DNA of 64,000 nt from Sphingomonas sp. Leaf67 (GCF_001421965.1 NZ_LMLP01000001.1:310001-374000), one strand, 5' to 3'; shown: positions 9,713-19,318, counted from the first letter of the stretch. Numbers and translations are program-made. Notes: generated by a model not told the origin, from the letters alone.

Positions 9713-11532
9713 TGGCCCTCAACGCCACGATCGCCGCCGTTACCGACCGCATCATCGAAGCGTCGCGGACCAAGCGTGCCGCCTATCTCGCGTTGATCGA
9801 CCGGGAGCGCGAAAGCGGCGTCGACCGGCCGATGCTCGGCTGTGCGAACCTCGCCCATGCCTATGCCGGCACAGACGAGGATCGCGATGCGATGCGTCCG
9901 GCCAACCGGATGAACATCGGCATCGTTACCGCGTACAACGACATGCTGTCGGCGCACGCCCCCTATTATCGCTATCCCGAACAGATGAAGGTCTGGGCGC
10001 GCGAAGCGGGCGTGACCGCGCAGGTCGCGGGCGGGGTGCCGGCGATGTGCGACGGCGTGACGCAGGGCTTTCCCGGCATGGAATTGTCGTTGTTCAGCCG
10101 CGACACGATCGCGCTGTCGACGGCGGTGGCATTGAGCCACGGAGCGTTCGAAGGCGCGGCGCTGCTCGGCATCTGCGACAAGATCGTGCCCGGGCTGTTG
10201 ATGGGCGCGCTGCGTTTCGGGCATCTGCCGATGGTGCTGATCCCCGGCGGTCCGATGCGATCGGGCATCCCCAACAAGCAGAAGGCGGCGGTCCGCGAAG
10301 CCTATGCCGAGGGCAAGGTCGGGCGCGAGGAACTGCTCGACGCCGAAATCGCCGCCTATCATGGCAAGGGCACCTGCACCTTCTATGGCACCGCCAATTC
10401 GAACCAGATGATGGTCGAGGCGATGGGCCTGCACGTTCCCGATGCCGCCTTCGCCAATCCGGGTACCAAGCGTCGGCAGGAACTGACCCGCTACGCCGTC
10501 CACCGCCTCGCCGAAATCGGCTGGGACGGCGACGATTATCGCCCGATCGGCCGGGTGGTCGATGAAAAGGCGATCGTGAACGCCGCGATCGTGCTGCTGG
10601 CGACCGGCGGGTCGACCAACCATCTGATCCACCTGCCCGCCATCGCGCGCTGCGCGGGGATCGTCATCGACTGGGACGACTTCAACCGTCTGTCCGAAGT
10701 CGTGCCGCTGCTCACCCGCGTCTATCCCAACGGGTCGGCCGATGTGAACGGGTTCGAGGATGCCGGCGGGCCGTCGTTCGTCATTCGCGAACTGCTGCGC
10801 GGCGGGCTGCTCCACGGCGACGTGCTGACGATCGCGAAGGACGGCATGGCCGCCTATGGCCGCCAGTCGGGAATCGAGGACGACAAGCTGGTCTGGAAGG
10901 ACCATGCCTCGGTCAGCGGCGACGACACCATCGTCAGGACCGTCGACGCCCCGTTCGCGCCCGAGGGCGGCTTCCGCATCCTCGAGGGGAATACCGGCCG
11001 CGCCTGTATCAAGGTGTCGGCGGTCGACCCCGATCGCTGGGTCATCGAAGCGCCCTGCCGCGTGTTCAGCGACCAGGCATCGGTGCAGGCGGCGTTCAAG
11101 GCTGGCGAACTCGACCGCGACGTGGTCGTCGTGGTCCGCCATCAGGGGCCGCGCGCCAACGGCATGCCGGAGCTGCACAAGCTGACCCCGCCGCTGGGCG
11201 TGCTTCAGAATCGCGGCTTCCGCGTGGCGCTGGTCACCGACGGGCGCATGTCGGGGGCGTCGGGCAAGGTGCCGGCGGCGATCCACCTCTCACCCGAAGC
11301 ATTGGGCGGCGGGCCGATCGGCAAGCTGCGCGACGGCGACGTCATCCGCCTCGACGCGAATGCCAATACGCTGGCGGCGCTGGTTCCGGCGGAGGAATGG
11401 GCCGCGCGCGACCACGCGCCCACCCCCCCCGCAGCGGACGGCACCGGTCGCGAACTCTTTGCGATGATGCGACAGGGCGCGAGCGAGGCGGAAGCCGGCG
11501 GTTCGGCGATGCTCGCGGCGGCGGGGCTGTAG
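9712..11532 (+). CDS. edd: Phosphogluconate dehydratase
   Basis: Dehydrates 6-phosphogluconate to KDPG, the committing step of the Entner-Doudoroff pathway. 606 residues, as expected for the IlvD/Edd family, which carries an iron-sulfur cluster. Cluster-associated motifs include GVPAMCDGVTQGFPGMELS and LGICDKIVPGLLMGALRF, and the late GRMSGASGKVPAAIH segment is the family signature. The ATG overlaps the pgl stop and has GGAG upstream; a frame extension of four codons is possible but less likely. Confidence 0.97.
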   Translation: MALNATIAAVTDRIIEASRTKRAAYLALIDRERESGVDRPMLGCANLAHAYAGTDEDRDAMRPANRMNIGIVTAYNDMLSAHAPYYRYPEQMKVWAREAGVTAQVAGGVPAMCDGVTQGFPGMELSLFSRDTIALSTAVALSHGAFEGAALLGICDKIVPGLLMGALRFGHLPMVLIPGGPMRSGIPNKQKAAVREAYAEGKVGREELLDAEIAAYHGKGTCTFYGTANSNQMMVEAMGLHVPDAAFANPGTKRRQELTRYAVHRLAEIGWDGDDYRPIGRVVDEKAIVNAAIVLLATGGSTNHLIHLPAIARCAGIVIDWDDFNRLSEVVPLLTRVYPNGSADVNGFEDAGGPSFVIRELLRGGLLHGDVLTIAKDGMAAYGRQSGIEDDKLVWKDHASVSGDDTIVRTVDAPFAPEGGFRILEGNTGRACIKVSAVDPDRWVIEAPCRVFSDQASVQAAFKAGELDRDVVVVVRHQGPRANGMPELHKLTPPLGVLQNRGFRVALVTDGRMSGASGKVPAAIHLSPEALGGGPIGKLRDGDVIRLDANANTLAALVPAEEWAARDHAPTPPAADGTGRELFAMMRQGASEAEAGGSAMLAAAGL

Positions 11533-11550
11533 GACGACAGGTAAACGTAC

Positions 11551-11631
11551 CCCCGCGCAGGCGGGGGTCCAGAGCCACCAGCGTCGACCTGCGCAACTCT
11601 GGATCCCTGCCTGCGCGGGGATACGCAAAAG
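11551..11631. repeat. Palindromic intergenic repeat between edd and glk
   Basis: Left arm CCCCCGCGCAGGCGGGGGTC then CAGAG; right arm CTCTGGATCCCTGCC then TGCGCGGGGAT. It has the same two-hairpin layout as the element at 1765-1854, with a different core sequence. It fills nearly all of the 117-base gap. Confidence 0.55.
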
Positions 11632-11649
11632 GAATATAGGGGAGAGGTC

Positions 11650-12618
11650 ATGGAAGTCGTTGCGGTAGATATCGGCGGCACGCACGCCCGCTTCGCGATC
11701 GCCGAGGTCGAGGACGGCCGGGTGGTCCATCTGGGCGAACCGATCACGCAGAAGGTTGCCGAACATGGCAGCCTGCAACTCGCATGGCGTGCGTTCGAGC
11801 GCACGCTCGGCCGCCCGCTGCCCACCGCCGCCAGCCTCGCGGTCGCCTCGCCGGTCAACGACACGCTGATCAAGTTCACCAACAATCCGTGGATCATCCG
11901 TCCGCCATTGATGCAGGAACGGCTCGGCGTCGAAACGTGGACGATCATCAACGATTTCGGCGCGGTCGGGCACGCCGTGGCGCAGGTCGACCAGGACGAC
12001 TTCATCCATCTCTGTGGTCCCGAAGGTCCGCTGCCGACGCGCGGCGTCGTCACGATCTGCGGTCCGGGCACCGGTCTGGGTGTCGCGCAACTGCTGCGGA
12101 CGCCCGAGCGGTATCATGTCCTCGAAACCGAAGGCGGGCATCAGGATTTCGCCCCGCTCGACGGTATCGAGGATGCGCTGCTCAAGCGGTTGCGCCAGGC
12201 GCATGGCCGCGGATCGAACGAGCGCGCCTGTGCCGGGCCGTCGATCGTCGCATGGTATGAGACGCTGGCGGAGATCGAGGGCGTGTCGGTGCCCCACAGC
12301 GACGACAAGACCATCTGGGCCGCCGCGCTCGACGGCACGGACAGCATCGCTGTCGCCGCGCTCGACCGCTTCTGCCTGACGCTTGGTGCCGTTGCCGGCG
12401 ATCTGGCGCTGGCGCAGGGTGCGAAAGCGGTGGTCATCGCCGGCGGCCTTGGCCTGCGCCTGAAGGATCACCTGCTCGAATCGGGATTCGGCACGCGCTT
12501 CACCTCGAAAGGCCGTTTCCAGACGCTGATGGCGGGTATCCCCGTCAAGCTCATCACCCATCCCCAGCCCGGCCTGTTCGGGGCCGCTGCCGCCTTTGCA
12601 CAGGAGCACGCTCGATGA
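11650..12618 (+). CDS. glk: Glucokinase (ROK-unrelated Glk family)
   Basis: Phosphorylates glucose with ATP and so supplies zwf. 322 residues, the usual length for the proteobacterial Glk family. The phosphate-binding motif VDIGGTHARF is at residues 6-15, the catalytic Asp102 lies in TIINDFGAVG, and GPGTGLG and the later VIAGGLGLRL are conserved. It has GGAGAGG upstream of the ATG. The stop overlaps the eda start (ATGA). Confidence 0.96.
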   Translation: MEVVAVDIGGTHARFAIAEVEDGRVVHLGEPITQKVAEHGSLQLAWRAFERTLGRPLPTAASLAVASPVNDTLIKFTNNPWIIRPPLMQERLGVETWTIINDFGAVGHAVAQVDQDDFIHLCGPEGPLPTRGVVTICGPGTGLGVAQLLRTPERYHVLETEGGHQDFAPLDGIEDALLKRLRQAHGRGSNERACAGPSIVAWYETLAEIEGVSVPHSDDKTIWAAALDGTDSIAVAALDRFCLTLGAVAGDLALAQGAKAVVIAGGLGLRLKDHLLESGFGTRFTSKGRFQTLMAGIPVKLITHPQPGLFGAAAAFAQEHAR

Positions 12619-13223
12619 CCGTCACCATCGCCGACATCATGCAGACCAGCCCGGTCATCCCGGTCCTGGTCATTCACGACGCCGCCGACGCTCGCCCGAT
12701 GGCGGAGGCGCTGGTCAAGGGCGGGCTGCGCGTTCTCGAAGTGACGCTGCGCACCCCGGCCGCGCTGGAAGCCATTGCCGAGATGAAGAAGGTCGACGGC
12801 GCGATCGTCGGTGCCGGCACCGTCGTCAGCGCCGATCAATTCAAGCAGGCGATGGACGCCGGCAGCGAGTTCATCGTCTCGCCGGGCCTGACCGAAACCA
12901 TCGGCCGCCCGATCATCGACAGCCGCGTCCCGTTCCTGCCGGGGATCGCCAATGCCGGCGACATCATGCGCGGTCTCGACCTCGGCCTCACGCATTTCAA
13001 GTTCTTCCCGGCAGAAGCATCGGGTGGACTGAAGGCGCTGAAGGCGCTCGCCGCGCCCTTCTATCAGGCGAAGTTCTGCCCGACCGGCGGCATCACCGAA
13101 GCGACCGCGCCCGAATGGCTGGCGTTCGATCCGGTGCTGTGTGTCGGTGGCAGCTGGATCGTCGGCGCGACCCATGCCGAAACCGAAACCCGCGCGCACG
13201 CGGCGGCGGGCCTGCGCGCCTGA
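12615..13223 (+). CDS. eda: 2-keto-3-deoxy-6-phosphogluconate (KDPG) aldolase
   Basis: Cleaves KDPG to pyruvate and glyceraldehyde-3-phosphate and completes the Entner-Doudoroff cluster. 202 residues, typical. The catalytic residues are in place: Glu42 and Arg46 in LEVTLRTPAA, and the Schiff-base Lys129 in HFKFFPAEASGG. It shares an ATGA overlap with glk, so all five genes probably form one operon. Confidence 0.97.
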   Translation: MTVTIADIMQTSPVIPVLVIHDAADARPMAEALVKGGLRVLEVTLRTPAALEAIAEMKKVDGAIVGAGTVVSADQFKQAMDAGSEFIVSPGLTETIGRPIIDSRVPFLPGIANAGDIMRGLDLGLTHFKFFPAEASGGLKALKALAAPFYQAKFCPTGGITEATAPEWLAFDPVLCVGGSWIVGATHAETETRAHAAAGLRA

Positions 13224-13363
13224 AATCCTCCCCGCTCCGCGGGGAGGGGGACCAGCGCAGCTGGTGGAGGGGGGCGTCCACACTCGCAACGTCAGCGTGC
13301 GCGGACCACCCCCTCCACCATCCTTCGGATGGTTCCCCTCCCCATGAATGGGGAGGATTCGGG
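13224..13363. repeat. GC-rich dispersed repeat between eda and mltG
   Basis: Inverted arms built from CTCCCCGC...GCGGGGAG and CCCCTCCCCATGAATGGGGAG, with internal CAGCTGGTGGAGGGGG and CCCCCTCCACCATCC arms. This looks like a dispersed intergenic element of sphingomonads. It lies between the convergent eda and mltG genes and may serve as a bidirectional terminator. Confidence 0.5.
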
Positions 13364-13365
13364 TA

Positions 13366-14334
13366 CTACATCTCGCCCCGCGCGCGGCGGATGTCGTACC
13401 ACTTTTTCACATTGGCATTGTGCTCGGCCAGCGTATCGGCGAACACGTGCCCGCCGGTGCCGTCCGCGACGAAATACAGCGCCTTCGTTTCCGCCGGATC
13501 GAGCACCGCGTCGATCGACGCCTTGCCCGGATTGGCGATCGGCCCGACCGGCAGGCCCGCCGAGGCATAGGTGTTGTAGCCGTTCTTCGCCTGCAATTCC
13601 GACTTGCGAATGCGGCGGCCGAGCGGCTTGCCCCTGGTGATCGGATAGATGACGGTCGGGTCGGCCTGTAGCCGCATGCCCGCGCGCAGGCGGTTGGAAT
13701 AGACTGCGGCGACCATCCGGCGTTCGGACGGCTTGCCGGTTTCCTTCTCGACGATCGAGGCCAGGATCACCGCCTCGCGCGGCGACTTGACGACGGTCGT
13801 CGGCTTGCGCTTCTTCCAGGCGGCGGCGAGATAGCGATCCATCGCCGCCTGCATCCGCTCGACCAGATCGGCACGGTCGCCGTCGCGCGCATAGCTGTAG
13901 CTGTCGGGCAGGATGCTGCCCTCACCCGGCAGTGGCGCGGTGCCTTCCATCTGGGGTGCCTTGGCGACCGCCTCCTGCACCAGCACCGATGGCCAGCCTT
14001 CAGGCACCATGACGAAGCGTTGCAGCGTGCGACCGCCCTGCAACAGCTTCAGGACGTCGGCTTGGCTCAACCCCTTCGGAATCCGATACTCGCCGGCGCG
14101 GATCGGTTCGTCGCCGCCGAGAAACCGTGCGAACAGGCGGAAACGCCCCGCCGAGCGGATCGCGCCCGCCGCCTCCAGTTCCTCCGCCGCCGCCGCAAGG
14201 CTCGCGCCCTGCGGTACGGTCACGGTCAGCGTGCGCTGCGCCGGACCGGCCCCGCCCCAGCTCTGTATCACGAGGAACAGCGCGCCGATGGCGAGCAATC
14301 CGACGATCAGGCCAAGACAACCGATCCGGCGCAT
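13366..14334 (-). CDS. mltG: Endolytic murein transglycosylase MltG
   Basis: Inner-membrane enzyme that cuts nascent peptidoglycan strands and is thought to set glycan length. 322 residues with one N-terminal membrane helix (about 5-25), a LysM-like stretch (LTVTVPQGASLAAAAEELE), and the YceG/MltG catalytic domain. The catalytic glutamate is Glu196 in LASIVEKETG. The motif LQADPTVIYPI follows. It lies 4 bases downstream of fabF on the same strand, so the two are likely co-transcribed; the fabF-mltG pairing is common in alphaproteobacteria. Confidence 0.95.
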   Translation of the reverse strand: MRRIGCLGLIVGLLAIGALFLVIQSWGGAGPAQRTLTVTVPQGASLAAAAEELEAAGAIRSAGRFRLFARFLGGDEPIRAGEYRIPKGLSQADVLKLLQGGRTLQRFVMVPEGWPSVLVQEAVAKAPQMEGTAPLPGEGSILPDSYSYARDGDRADLVERMQAAMDRYLAAAWKKRKPTTVVKSPREAVILASIVEKETGKPSERRMVAAVYSNRLRAGMRLQADPTVIYPITRGKPLGRRIRKSELQAKNGYNTYASAGLPVGPIANPGKASIDAVLDPAETKALYFVADGTGGHVFADTLAEHNANVKKWYDIRRARGEM

Positions 14335-14338
14335 CGCG

Positions 14339-15595
14339 TCAGATCGCCTTCATCACCAGCGACGCGTTGGTGCCGCCGAAACCGAACGAATTGTTCAGCA
14401 CCGCGCGGACCTGCCGCTTCTTGGCGACATGTGGCACGAGGTCGACCCCCTCGGTCCCCTCGTCCGGATCGTCGAGATTCAGCGTGGGCGGAACGATCTG
14501 GTCGCGCAGCGCGAGGATGCAGAAGATGCTTTCCACCGCGCCGGCCCCGCCCAGCAGATGGCCGATCGCCGACTTGGTGCTCGACATCGACGCACCCGAC
14601 AAGTCGTCGCCGAACACGCGCTTGGCGGCGGCCAATTCGATCGTGTCGGCCATGGTCGAGGTGCCATGGGCATTGATGTAATCGATGTCCGACGGCTCCA
14701 TCCCCGCCTTGCGCAGCGCCATGCGCATCGAGATTTCTGCGCCCTTGCCCTCCGGATGCGGGGCGGTGACGTGATAGGCGTCGCCCGACAGGCCGTAGCC
14801 GACGACCTCGGCATAGATTTTCGCGCCGCGCGCCTTGGCGTGCTCATATTCCTCGAGCACGACGACGCCCGCGCCCTCACCCATCACGAAGCCGTCACGG
14901 CCCTTGTCATAGGGTCGGCTAGCCTCGGTCGGGCGGTCGTTCATGCTCATGTTGAGCGCGCGTGCCTGCGCGAAGCCGGCGACGCCGAGCGGGTTGACCG
15001 TGCTTTCGGCACCGCCGGCCAGCATGATATCGGCATCGTCGTCGCGGATCATCCGCGCCGCGTCGCCGATCGAATGCGCCCCGGTCGAACAGGCGGTGAC
15101 GACCGAATGGTTCGGACCCATCAGCCCGTACTTGATCGAGACCTGACCGGAGATCAGGTTGATGAGGCGACCATGGACGAAGTGCGGGCTGACGCGTCCC
15201 GGGCCACGCTCGTGCAGGTTGACCGATTCGATCTCTATGCCGGGCAGGCCACCGATCCCCGACCCGATCGAGACACCGGCGCGCAGCTTCGTCGCTTCGT
15301 CCATCTCGGTCAGACCGGCATCTTCCAGCGCCTGCCCGGCGGCGTCGATGCCATAGATGATGAACGGATCGACCTGCCGCTGAACCTTGTGATCGACGCG
15401 CTTGTTCGGATCGAAGCCATATTCATGGTCGGCCGGCTTTACCTCGCACGCGATCCGGCACTTCTGGTTCGACGCATCGAAATGCGTGATCGGACCGGCA
15501 CCGGACTTGCCGGCGATCAGGTTCTTCCAGGCGGTTTCGACCTCGGCACCCAGCGGGGTCACGAGGCCGAGGCCGGTCACGACTACGCGGCGCAT
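14339..15595 (-). CDS. fabF: Beta-ketoacyl-ACP synthase II
   Basis: Condensing enzyme of fatty acid elongation, using malonyl-ACP. 418 residues. The catalytic triad is visible: Cys169 in VVTACSTGAHS, His310 in NAHGTSTMADT and His346 in SAIGHLLGGAG, with Lys341. The N-terminus MRRVVVTGLGLVTPLG fixes the start. It follows acpP on the same strand, the classical acpP-fabF order. Confidence 0.98.
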   Translation of the reverse strand: MRRVVVTGLGLVTPLGAEVETAWKNLIAGKSGAGPITHFDASNQKCRIACEVKPADHEYGFDPNKRVDHKVQRQVDPFIIYGIDAAGQALEDAGLTEMDEATKLRAGVSIGSGIGGLPGIEIESVNLHERGPGRVSPHFVHGRLINLISGQVSIKYGLMGPNHSVVTACSTGAHSIGDAARMIRDDDADIMLAGGAESTVNPLGVAGFAQARALNMSMNDRPTEASRPYDKGRDGFVMGEGAGVVVLEEYEHAKARGAKIYAEVVGYGLSGDAYHVTAPHPEGKGAEISMRMALRKAGMEPSDIDYINAHGTSTMADTIELAAAKRVFGDDLSGASMSSTKSAIGHLLGGAGAVESIFCILALRDQIVPPTLNLDDPDEGTEGVDLVPHVAKKRQVRAVLNNSFGFGGTNASLVMKAI

Positions 15596-15712
15596 GGCAT
15601 TACTCTCCGTTCAGATACTTAACGAACGACCCCCCGCCCATGGCTGTTCGCCGGGACGGGGGGCCGTGAAACTGTGGCCAGGCAGCGGGACGGCGGGGCC
15701 GTCCCCGCCGGA

Positions 15713-15949
15713 TCAGCCCTTGTGCTCGTCGATATAGGTGATCGCGTCCTTGACGGTCGTGATCTTCTCGGCGGCATCGTCGGGGATCTCGACGCCGAAC
15801 TCTTCCTCGAACGCCATGACCAGCTCGACGATGTCGAGGCTGTCCGCGCCCAGATCATCGATGAAGCTCGCGTCTTCGGTGACCTTTTCCGCTTCGACGC
15901 CGAGATGCTCGACGACGATCTTCTTCACGCGTTCGGCGGTCTCGCTCAT
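15713..15949 (-). CDS. acpP: Acyl carrier protein
   Basis: Carries growing acyl chains on a phosphopantetheine arm. Starting from the second ATG (15949), which has GAGGGA at good spacing, the protein has 78 residues; an ATG two codons upstream is too close to that site. The attachment Ser37 is in [19 protein letters not shown]. The protein is very acidic, as the family is. It lies between the fabG group and fabF. Confidence 0.97.
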   Translation of the reverse strand: MSETAERVKKIVVEHLGVEAEKVTEDASFIDDLGADSLDIVELVMAFEEEFGVEIPDDAAEKITTVKDAITYIDEHKG

Positions 15950-16029
15950 ATTCATTCCCTCTTCACATCCGGGGTGTATCGTACCTGAACGCCCCTAAAG
16001 CCCGTCCGGCTCCGGCGCAAGTCCGTGGC

Positions 16030-16539
16030 TTATGCCTTCGCAGCGAACAATCGCGCCAGAGTCGCGGCGTTGTAGGCATAGCCGCCCATCAGCCGCTGCA
16101 CTCGCGTATCACCCTTTTGCGCGCCGGCCAGATTCATCATGCCGCTCATGAAGCTGTCGACCTGCGCAGTTTGCATGCGCGCAAGAAACGCATTCAGAAC
16201 GGCGGGCGGCGTCTGGCTCAATTGTCGGTTGACGGCGATCGGATCGACACCCTTGGCAGTCAGCCCCGACGCCAGCGCTTCGACTGCGATACTGGTGACG
16301 ACGATCTCGCCCGCACGGGCATCGGGCTTGCCGGTGCCGGGCTGGCAGGCAGCGGCATGGGCGCGCACCTTCTTGACCAAGGCTTCCGTCGCGGGCGCTG
16401 GCTTCTTGCCCTCCAGCACGCCGACGATCATGCCCTGTTGCAGACGCGCCATGTCGGCCTTCGGCATCTTGGTCGCGACGCAGCGGACGACATTCGCATC
16501 GCCGGTCGCCAGCATCGCCGCCATCAGCATCATGCTCAT
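16030..16539 (-). CDS. Hypothetical protein coupled to fabG
   Basis: 169 residues; no family recognised. The N-terminus MSMMLMAAMLATGDA is short and hydrophobic and could be a signal sequence. The rest is alpha-helical in appearance, with two spaced cysteines (C20 and C65 by rough count). Its ATG overlaps the fabG stop as ATGA, so it is probably translated from the same mRNA. A role in the envelope is only a guess from the possible signal peptide. Confidence 0.7.
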   Translation of the reverse strand: MSMMLMAAMLATGDANVVRCVATKMPKADMARLQQGMIVGVLEGKKPAPATEALVKKVRAHAAACQPGTGKPDARAGEIVVTSIAVEALASGLTAKGVDPIAVNRQLSQTPPAVLNAFLARMQTAQVDSFMSGMMNLAGAQKGDTRVQRLMGGYAYNAATLARLFAAKA

Positions 16540-17273
16540 ATCATCGCCATCCCGCCGTTCACATGGATCGTCTGGCCGGTCACATACCCGGCCTCCCGGC
16601 TGGCAAGATAGGCAACCGCCGCAGCAACGTCATCGCCCGTGCCCAACGCCCCGGCCGGAATCCTGGTCAGCAGGGCGGTTTTTTGCGCGTCGGGCAGCAC
16701 TTCGGTCATTGCCGACGCAATGAAGCCCGGCGCGACGCAGTTGACGGTGATGCCGCGGCTGGCCAGTTCGGCGGCCATCGCCTTCGACATGCCGACCAGG
16801 CCGGCCTTCGACGCGGCATAGTTCGCCTGCCCCGGATTGCCGGTCTGTCCGACGACCGAGGTGATCGAAACGATGCGGCCGAACCGGGCCTTCATCATCG
16901 GTTTGGCGGCAGCACGGCACAGACGGAATGCCGCTTCGAGGTTGACGCGGATCACCTGATCCCATTCGTCGTCCTTCATCCGCATGGCGAGATTGTCGCG
17001 GGTGACGCCGGCATTGTTGACGAGGATGTCGAGCTTGCCGAGCGCGGCGACCGCCTGCGGCACGAGGCCGTCGACAGCAGCGCCATCGGACAGGTTGCAG
17101 GCGATCGCGACATGGTCGCCGCCCAGTTCGTCACGGAACGCGTCCAGCTTGTCGGCATTCGAACCCGACACCGCAAGCCGCGCCCCCTGCGCCGCGAGTG
17201 CCTTGGCAATGGCGGAACCGATCCCGCCGCTGGCACCGGTTACGAGGGCGGTCATTCCCGATAGGTCGAACAT
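16536..17273 (-). CDS. fabG: 3-oxoacyl-ACP reductase
   Basis: NADPH-dependent reduction of 3-ketoacyl-ACP in fatty acid synthesis. 245 residues in the short-chain dehydrogenase family. The cofactor motif TGASGGIGSAIA is near residue 12, NNAG at 86-89, and the catalytic Ser139, Tyr152 and Lys156 are in IVSITSVVGQ and NYAASKAGLVG. It precedes the acpP-fabF pair. The fabD-fabG order is interrupted by a GxxExxY gene. Confidence 0.97.
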   Translation of the reverse strand: MFDLSGMTALVTGASGGIGSAIAKALAAQGARLAVSGSNADKLDAFRDELGGDHVAIACNLSDGAAVDGLVPQAVAALGKLDILVNNAGVTRDNLAMRMKDDEWDQVIRVNLEAAFRLCRAAAKPMMKARFGRIVSITSVVGQTGNPGQANYAASKAGLVGMSKAMAAELASRGITVNCVAPGFIASAMTEVLPDAQKTALLTRIPAGALGTGDDVAAAVAYLASREAGYVTGQTIHVNGGMAMI

Positions 17274-17276
17274 TGG

Positions 17277-17705
17277 TCAGTCTTCCTGATTTTGATTCAC
17301 GCGAAGGCGCGAAAACGCGGAGGGGCGATAGTCATTGACGATCCGGCGCAGCCCCTCCTTGAGCGTTTCGCCGCCGAAGTTGAGAAGCAGCCCGATGGGC
17401 TGCTTGGTGAGGCGGAGATACGTCAGCAATTGCTTCGCGTGAACGGCGCTCAGCCGTTCAACCGACTTGATCTCGACCAGTATCGATCCGTCGACGATCA
17501 GGTCGATCCGAAATGCCGCCTCAAACCGAATGCCATCGAACATGACGTCGACCGGATGTTGCCGGACGACGTCATATCCCATCGCCGCCAATCGACCGGC
17601 AAGCAGCATTTCATAGACGCTTTCCAGCAACCCGGGTCCCAACTCGCGGTGCAGGCGAAGTGCGACGTCGACGATGTCGCGGCAGATATCCTCCCGATCC
17701 CTCAT
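17277..17705 (-). CDS. GxxExxY family protein
   Basis: 142 residues. The name-giving motif GPGLLESVYEMLLAG is at about residues 23-37, and later DLIVDGSILVEIKSVERL has the D...ExK spacing of PD-(D/E)XK nuclease-like folds. The family is widespread, often next to repeats, and has no settled function. It sits between fabD and fabG, 3 bases before fabG, so it would be co-transcribed with essential fatty acid genes. This looks like an insertion into the fab cluster, although the reading frame is intact. Confidence 0.85.
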   Translation of the reverse strand: MRDREDICRDIVDVALRLHRELGPGLLESVYEMLLAGRLAAMGYDVVRQHPVDVMFDGIRFEAAFRIDLIVDGSILVEIKSVERLSAVHAKQLLTYLRLTKQPIGLLLNFGGETLKEGLRRIVNDYRPSAFSRLRVNQNQED

Positions 17706-17746
17706 CTTCGTGCCTTGGCGCCTTCGCGTGAAACTGAATCCTAAAC

Positions 17747-18682
17747 TTACAACCGCCCGACCAGCGCCTCGATATCGGCCATCGCCACCACGCTGGTCGC
17801 CGTCGCGTCCGGGGCAATGCGCTTGACCATTGCGCCCAGCACCTTGCCGCCCAGTTCGACGAAGTCGCTGACACCCGCTTCCTGCATCGCGAGGATCGAT
17901 TCCCGCCAGCGAACCATGCCGGTGACCTGTTCGACGAGCAATTTGCGGATCGCTTCCGGATCGGCGACCGGGGCGGCGGTGACGTTGGCGTAGACCGGCA
18001 CGACCGGTGCCGACAACGCAACATCGGCCAGCGCCGCCGCCATCGCGTCGGCCGCCGGCTGCATCAGCGGGCAGTGGAACGGTGCCGACACCGGCAGGAC
18101 CACCGCGCGCTTGATCCCCATTTCCTTCGCCAGCGGCACGGCGCGTTCGATCGCGGCCTTGGCACCCGAAATCACGACCTGCGACGGATCATTGTCGTTG
18201 GCGACGGTGCAGATTTCGCCTTCGGCCGCCGCCTCGGCCAATGCCTGCGCCTTGGCCAGATCGGCCCCCAGCAGCGCGGCCATGCCCCCCTCGCCCACCG
18301 GGACCGCTGCCTGCATCGCCTGTCCGCGCAGCTTCAGCAACCGCGCCGTCGTCGACAGGTCGAGCGCACCGGCCGCACACAGCGCCGTATATTCGCCCAG
18401 CGAGTGGCCCGCGACGAAATCCGCCTTGTCGGCCAGTCGCATCCCGCCCTCGCGCTCCAGCACCCGCAGCGTGGCGATGGCATTGGCCATGATCGCGGGC
18501 TGCGCATTTTCGGTCAGCATCAGTTCGGCATCGGGACCATCGGCCATCAGGCGGAACAGATGCTGGCCGAGCGCCTCGTCGACCTCCTGAAACACCTCGC
18601 GGGCAAACGGGCTGGCGGCGGCGAGCGCCGCACCCATGCCGACCGACTGGCTACCCTGCCCTGGAAAGATGAATGCGCGCAT
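17747..18682 (-). CDS. fabD: Malonyl-CoA:ACP transacylase
   Basis: Transfers malonyl groups from CoA to ACP. The second of two adjacent ATGs (18682) has the better spacing to AGGAG and gives MRAFIFPGQGSQSVGMG, the family N-terminus; 311 residues. The nucleophile Ser94 is in AGHSLGEYTAL. It heads the minus-strand fab run and is divergent from rpsF. Confidence 0.97.
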   Translation of the reverse strand: MRAFIFPGQGSQSVGMGAALAAASPFAREVFQEVDEALGQHLFRLMADGPDAELMLTENAQPAIMANAIATLRVLEREGGMRLADKADFVAGHSLGEYTALCAAGALDLSTTARLLKLRGQAMQAAVPVGEGGMAALLGADLAKAQALAEAAAEGEICTVANDNDPSQVVISGAKAAIERAVPLAKEMGIKRAVVLPVSAPFHCPLMQPAADAMAAALADVALSAPVVPVYANVTAAPVADPEAIRKLLVEQVTGMVRWRESILAMQEAGVSDFVELGGKVLGAMVKRIAPDATATSVVAMADIEALVGRL

Positions 18683-18889
18683 CATATGCTCCTGCCGAAA
18701 TCTTTCGCGCGGCCTAGTCGCTCCGGGTGATCGGGCGCAAGACTGCTTGCGTTTCACGGCCGATCGGCTAAGGGCGTCTGCCTCGGGGTGACGGGCGACC
18801 GCCGCCCCGGACTGCATTTGAAGACGACAGCCGGAGGGGCGTTCGCGATTGGCGCGACGTCAGCGATCGGCCAACAGACGGAAAAGAAT

Positions 18890-19306
18890 ATGGCTCTGTA
18901 TGAGCACGTGTTCCTTGCGCGCCAGGATCTGGCACAAGCGCAGGTGGACGCGCTGGCGGAAACCGCCACCAAGATCGTTCAGGACATGAACGGCAAGGTC
19001 GTCAAGACCGAAACCTGGGGCTTGCGCAGCCTCGCCTATCGCATCGCGAAGAACCGCAAGGCGCATTACGTCATGCTCGAAATCGACGCGCCGGGCGACG
19101 TCGTGGCCGAGCTGGAGCGCCAGACCCAGATCAACGAAGACGTGATCCGCTTCATGACCGTCAAGGTCGACACCCATGAAGAAGGTCCGACCGTGATGAT
19201 GCGCAAGAGCGAGCGCTCGGAGCGTGGCGACCGTCGCGGTGGCCGTGATCGTGACGACCGTGGTCCGCGCCGTGAGCGCGAGCCGTCGGCCGAAGTCGAA
19301 GCGTAA
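18890..19306 (+). CDS. rpsF: 30S ribosomal protein S6
   Basis: Small-subunit protein that binds with S18 on 16S rRNA. 138 residues from [18 protein letters not shown]; the frame is open for 34 codons further upstream, but that part is not S6-like. Conserved [20 protein letters not shown] follows. The charged tail, rich in Arg, Asp and Glu, is usual in alphaproteobacteria. First gene of rpsF-rpsR-rplI. Confidence 0.98.
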   Translation: MALYEHVFLARQDLAQAQVDALAETATKIVQDMNGKVVKTETWGLRSLAYRIAKNRKAHYVMLEIDAPGDVVAELERQTQINEDVIRFMTVKVDTHEEGPTVMMRKSERSERGDRRGGRDRDDRGPRREREPSAEVEA

Positions 19307-19318
19307 GGAACAGCACCC

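Noticed and set aside
9709..11286. 525-codon open frame opposite edd
   Set aside because: Antisense to edd and without protein features.
13224..13363. CRISPR-like repeats
   Set aside because: The repeated arms are inverted and unequal, with no regular spacers and no cas genes in the window; a dispersed palindromic element explains them.
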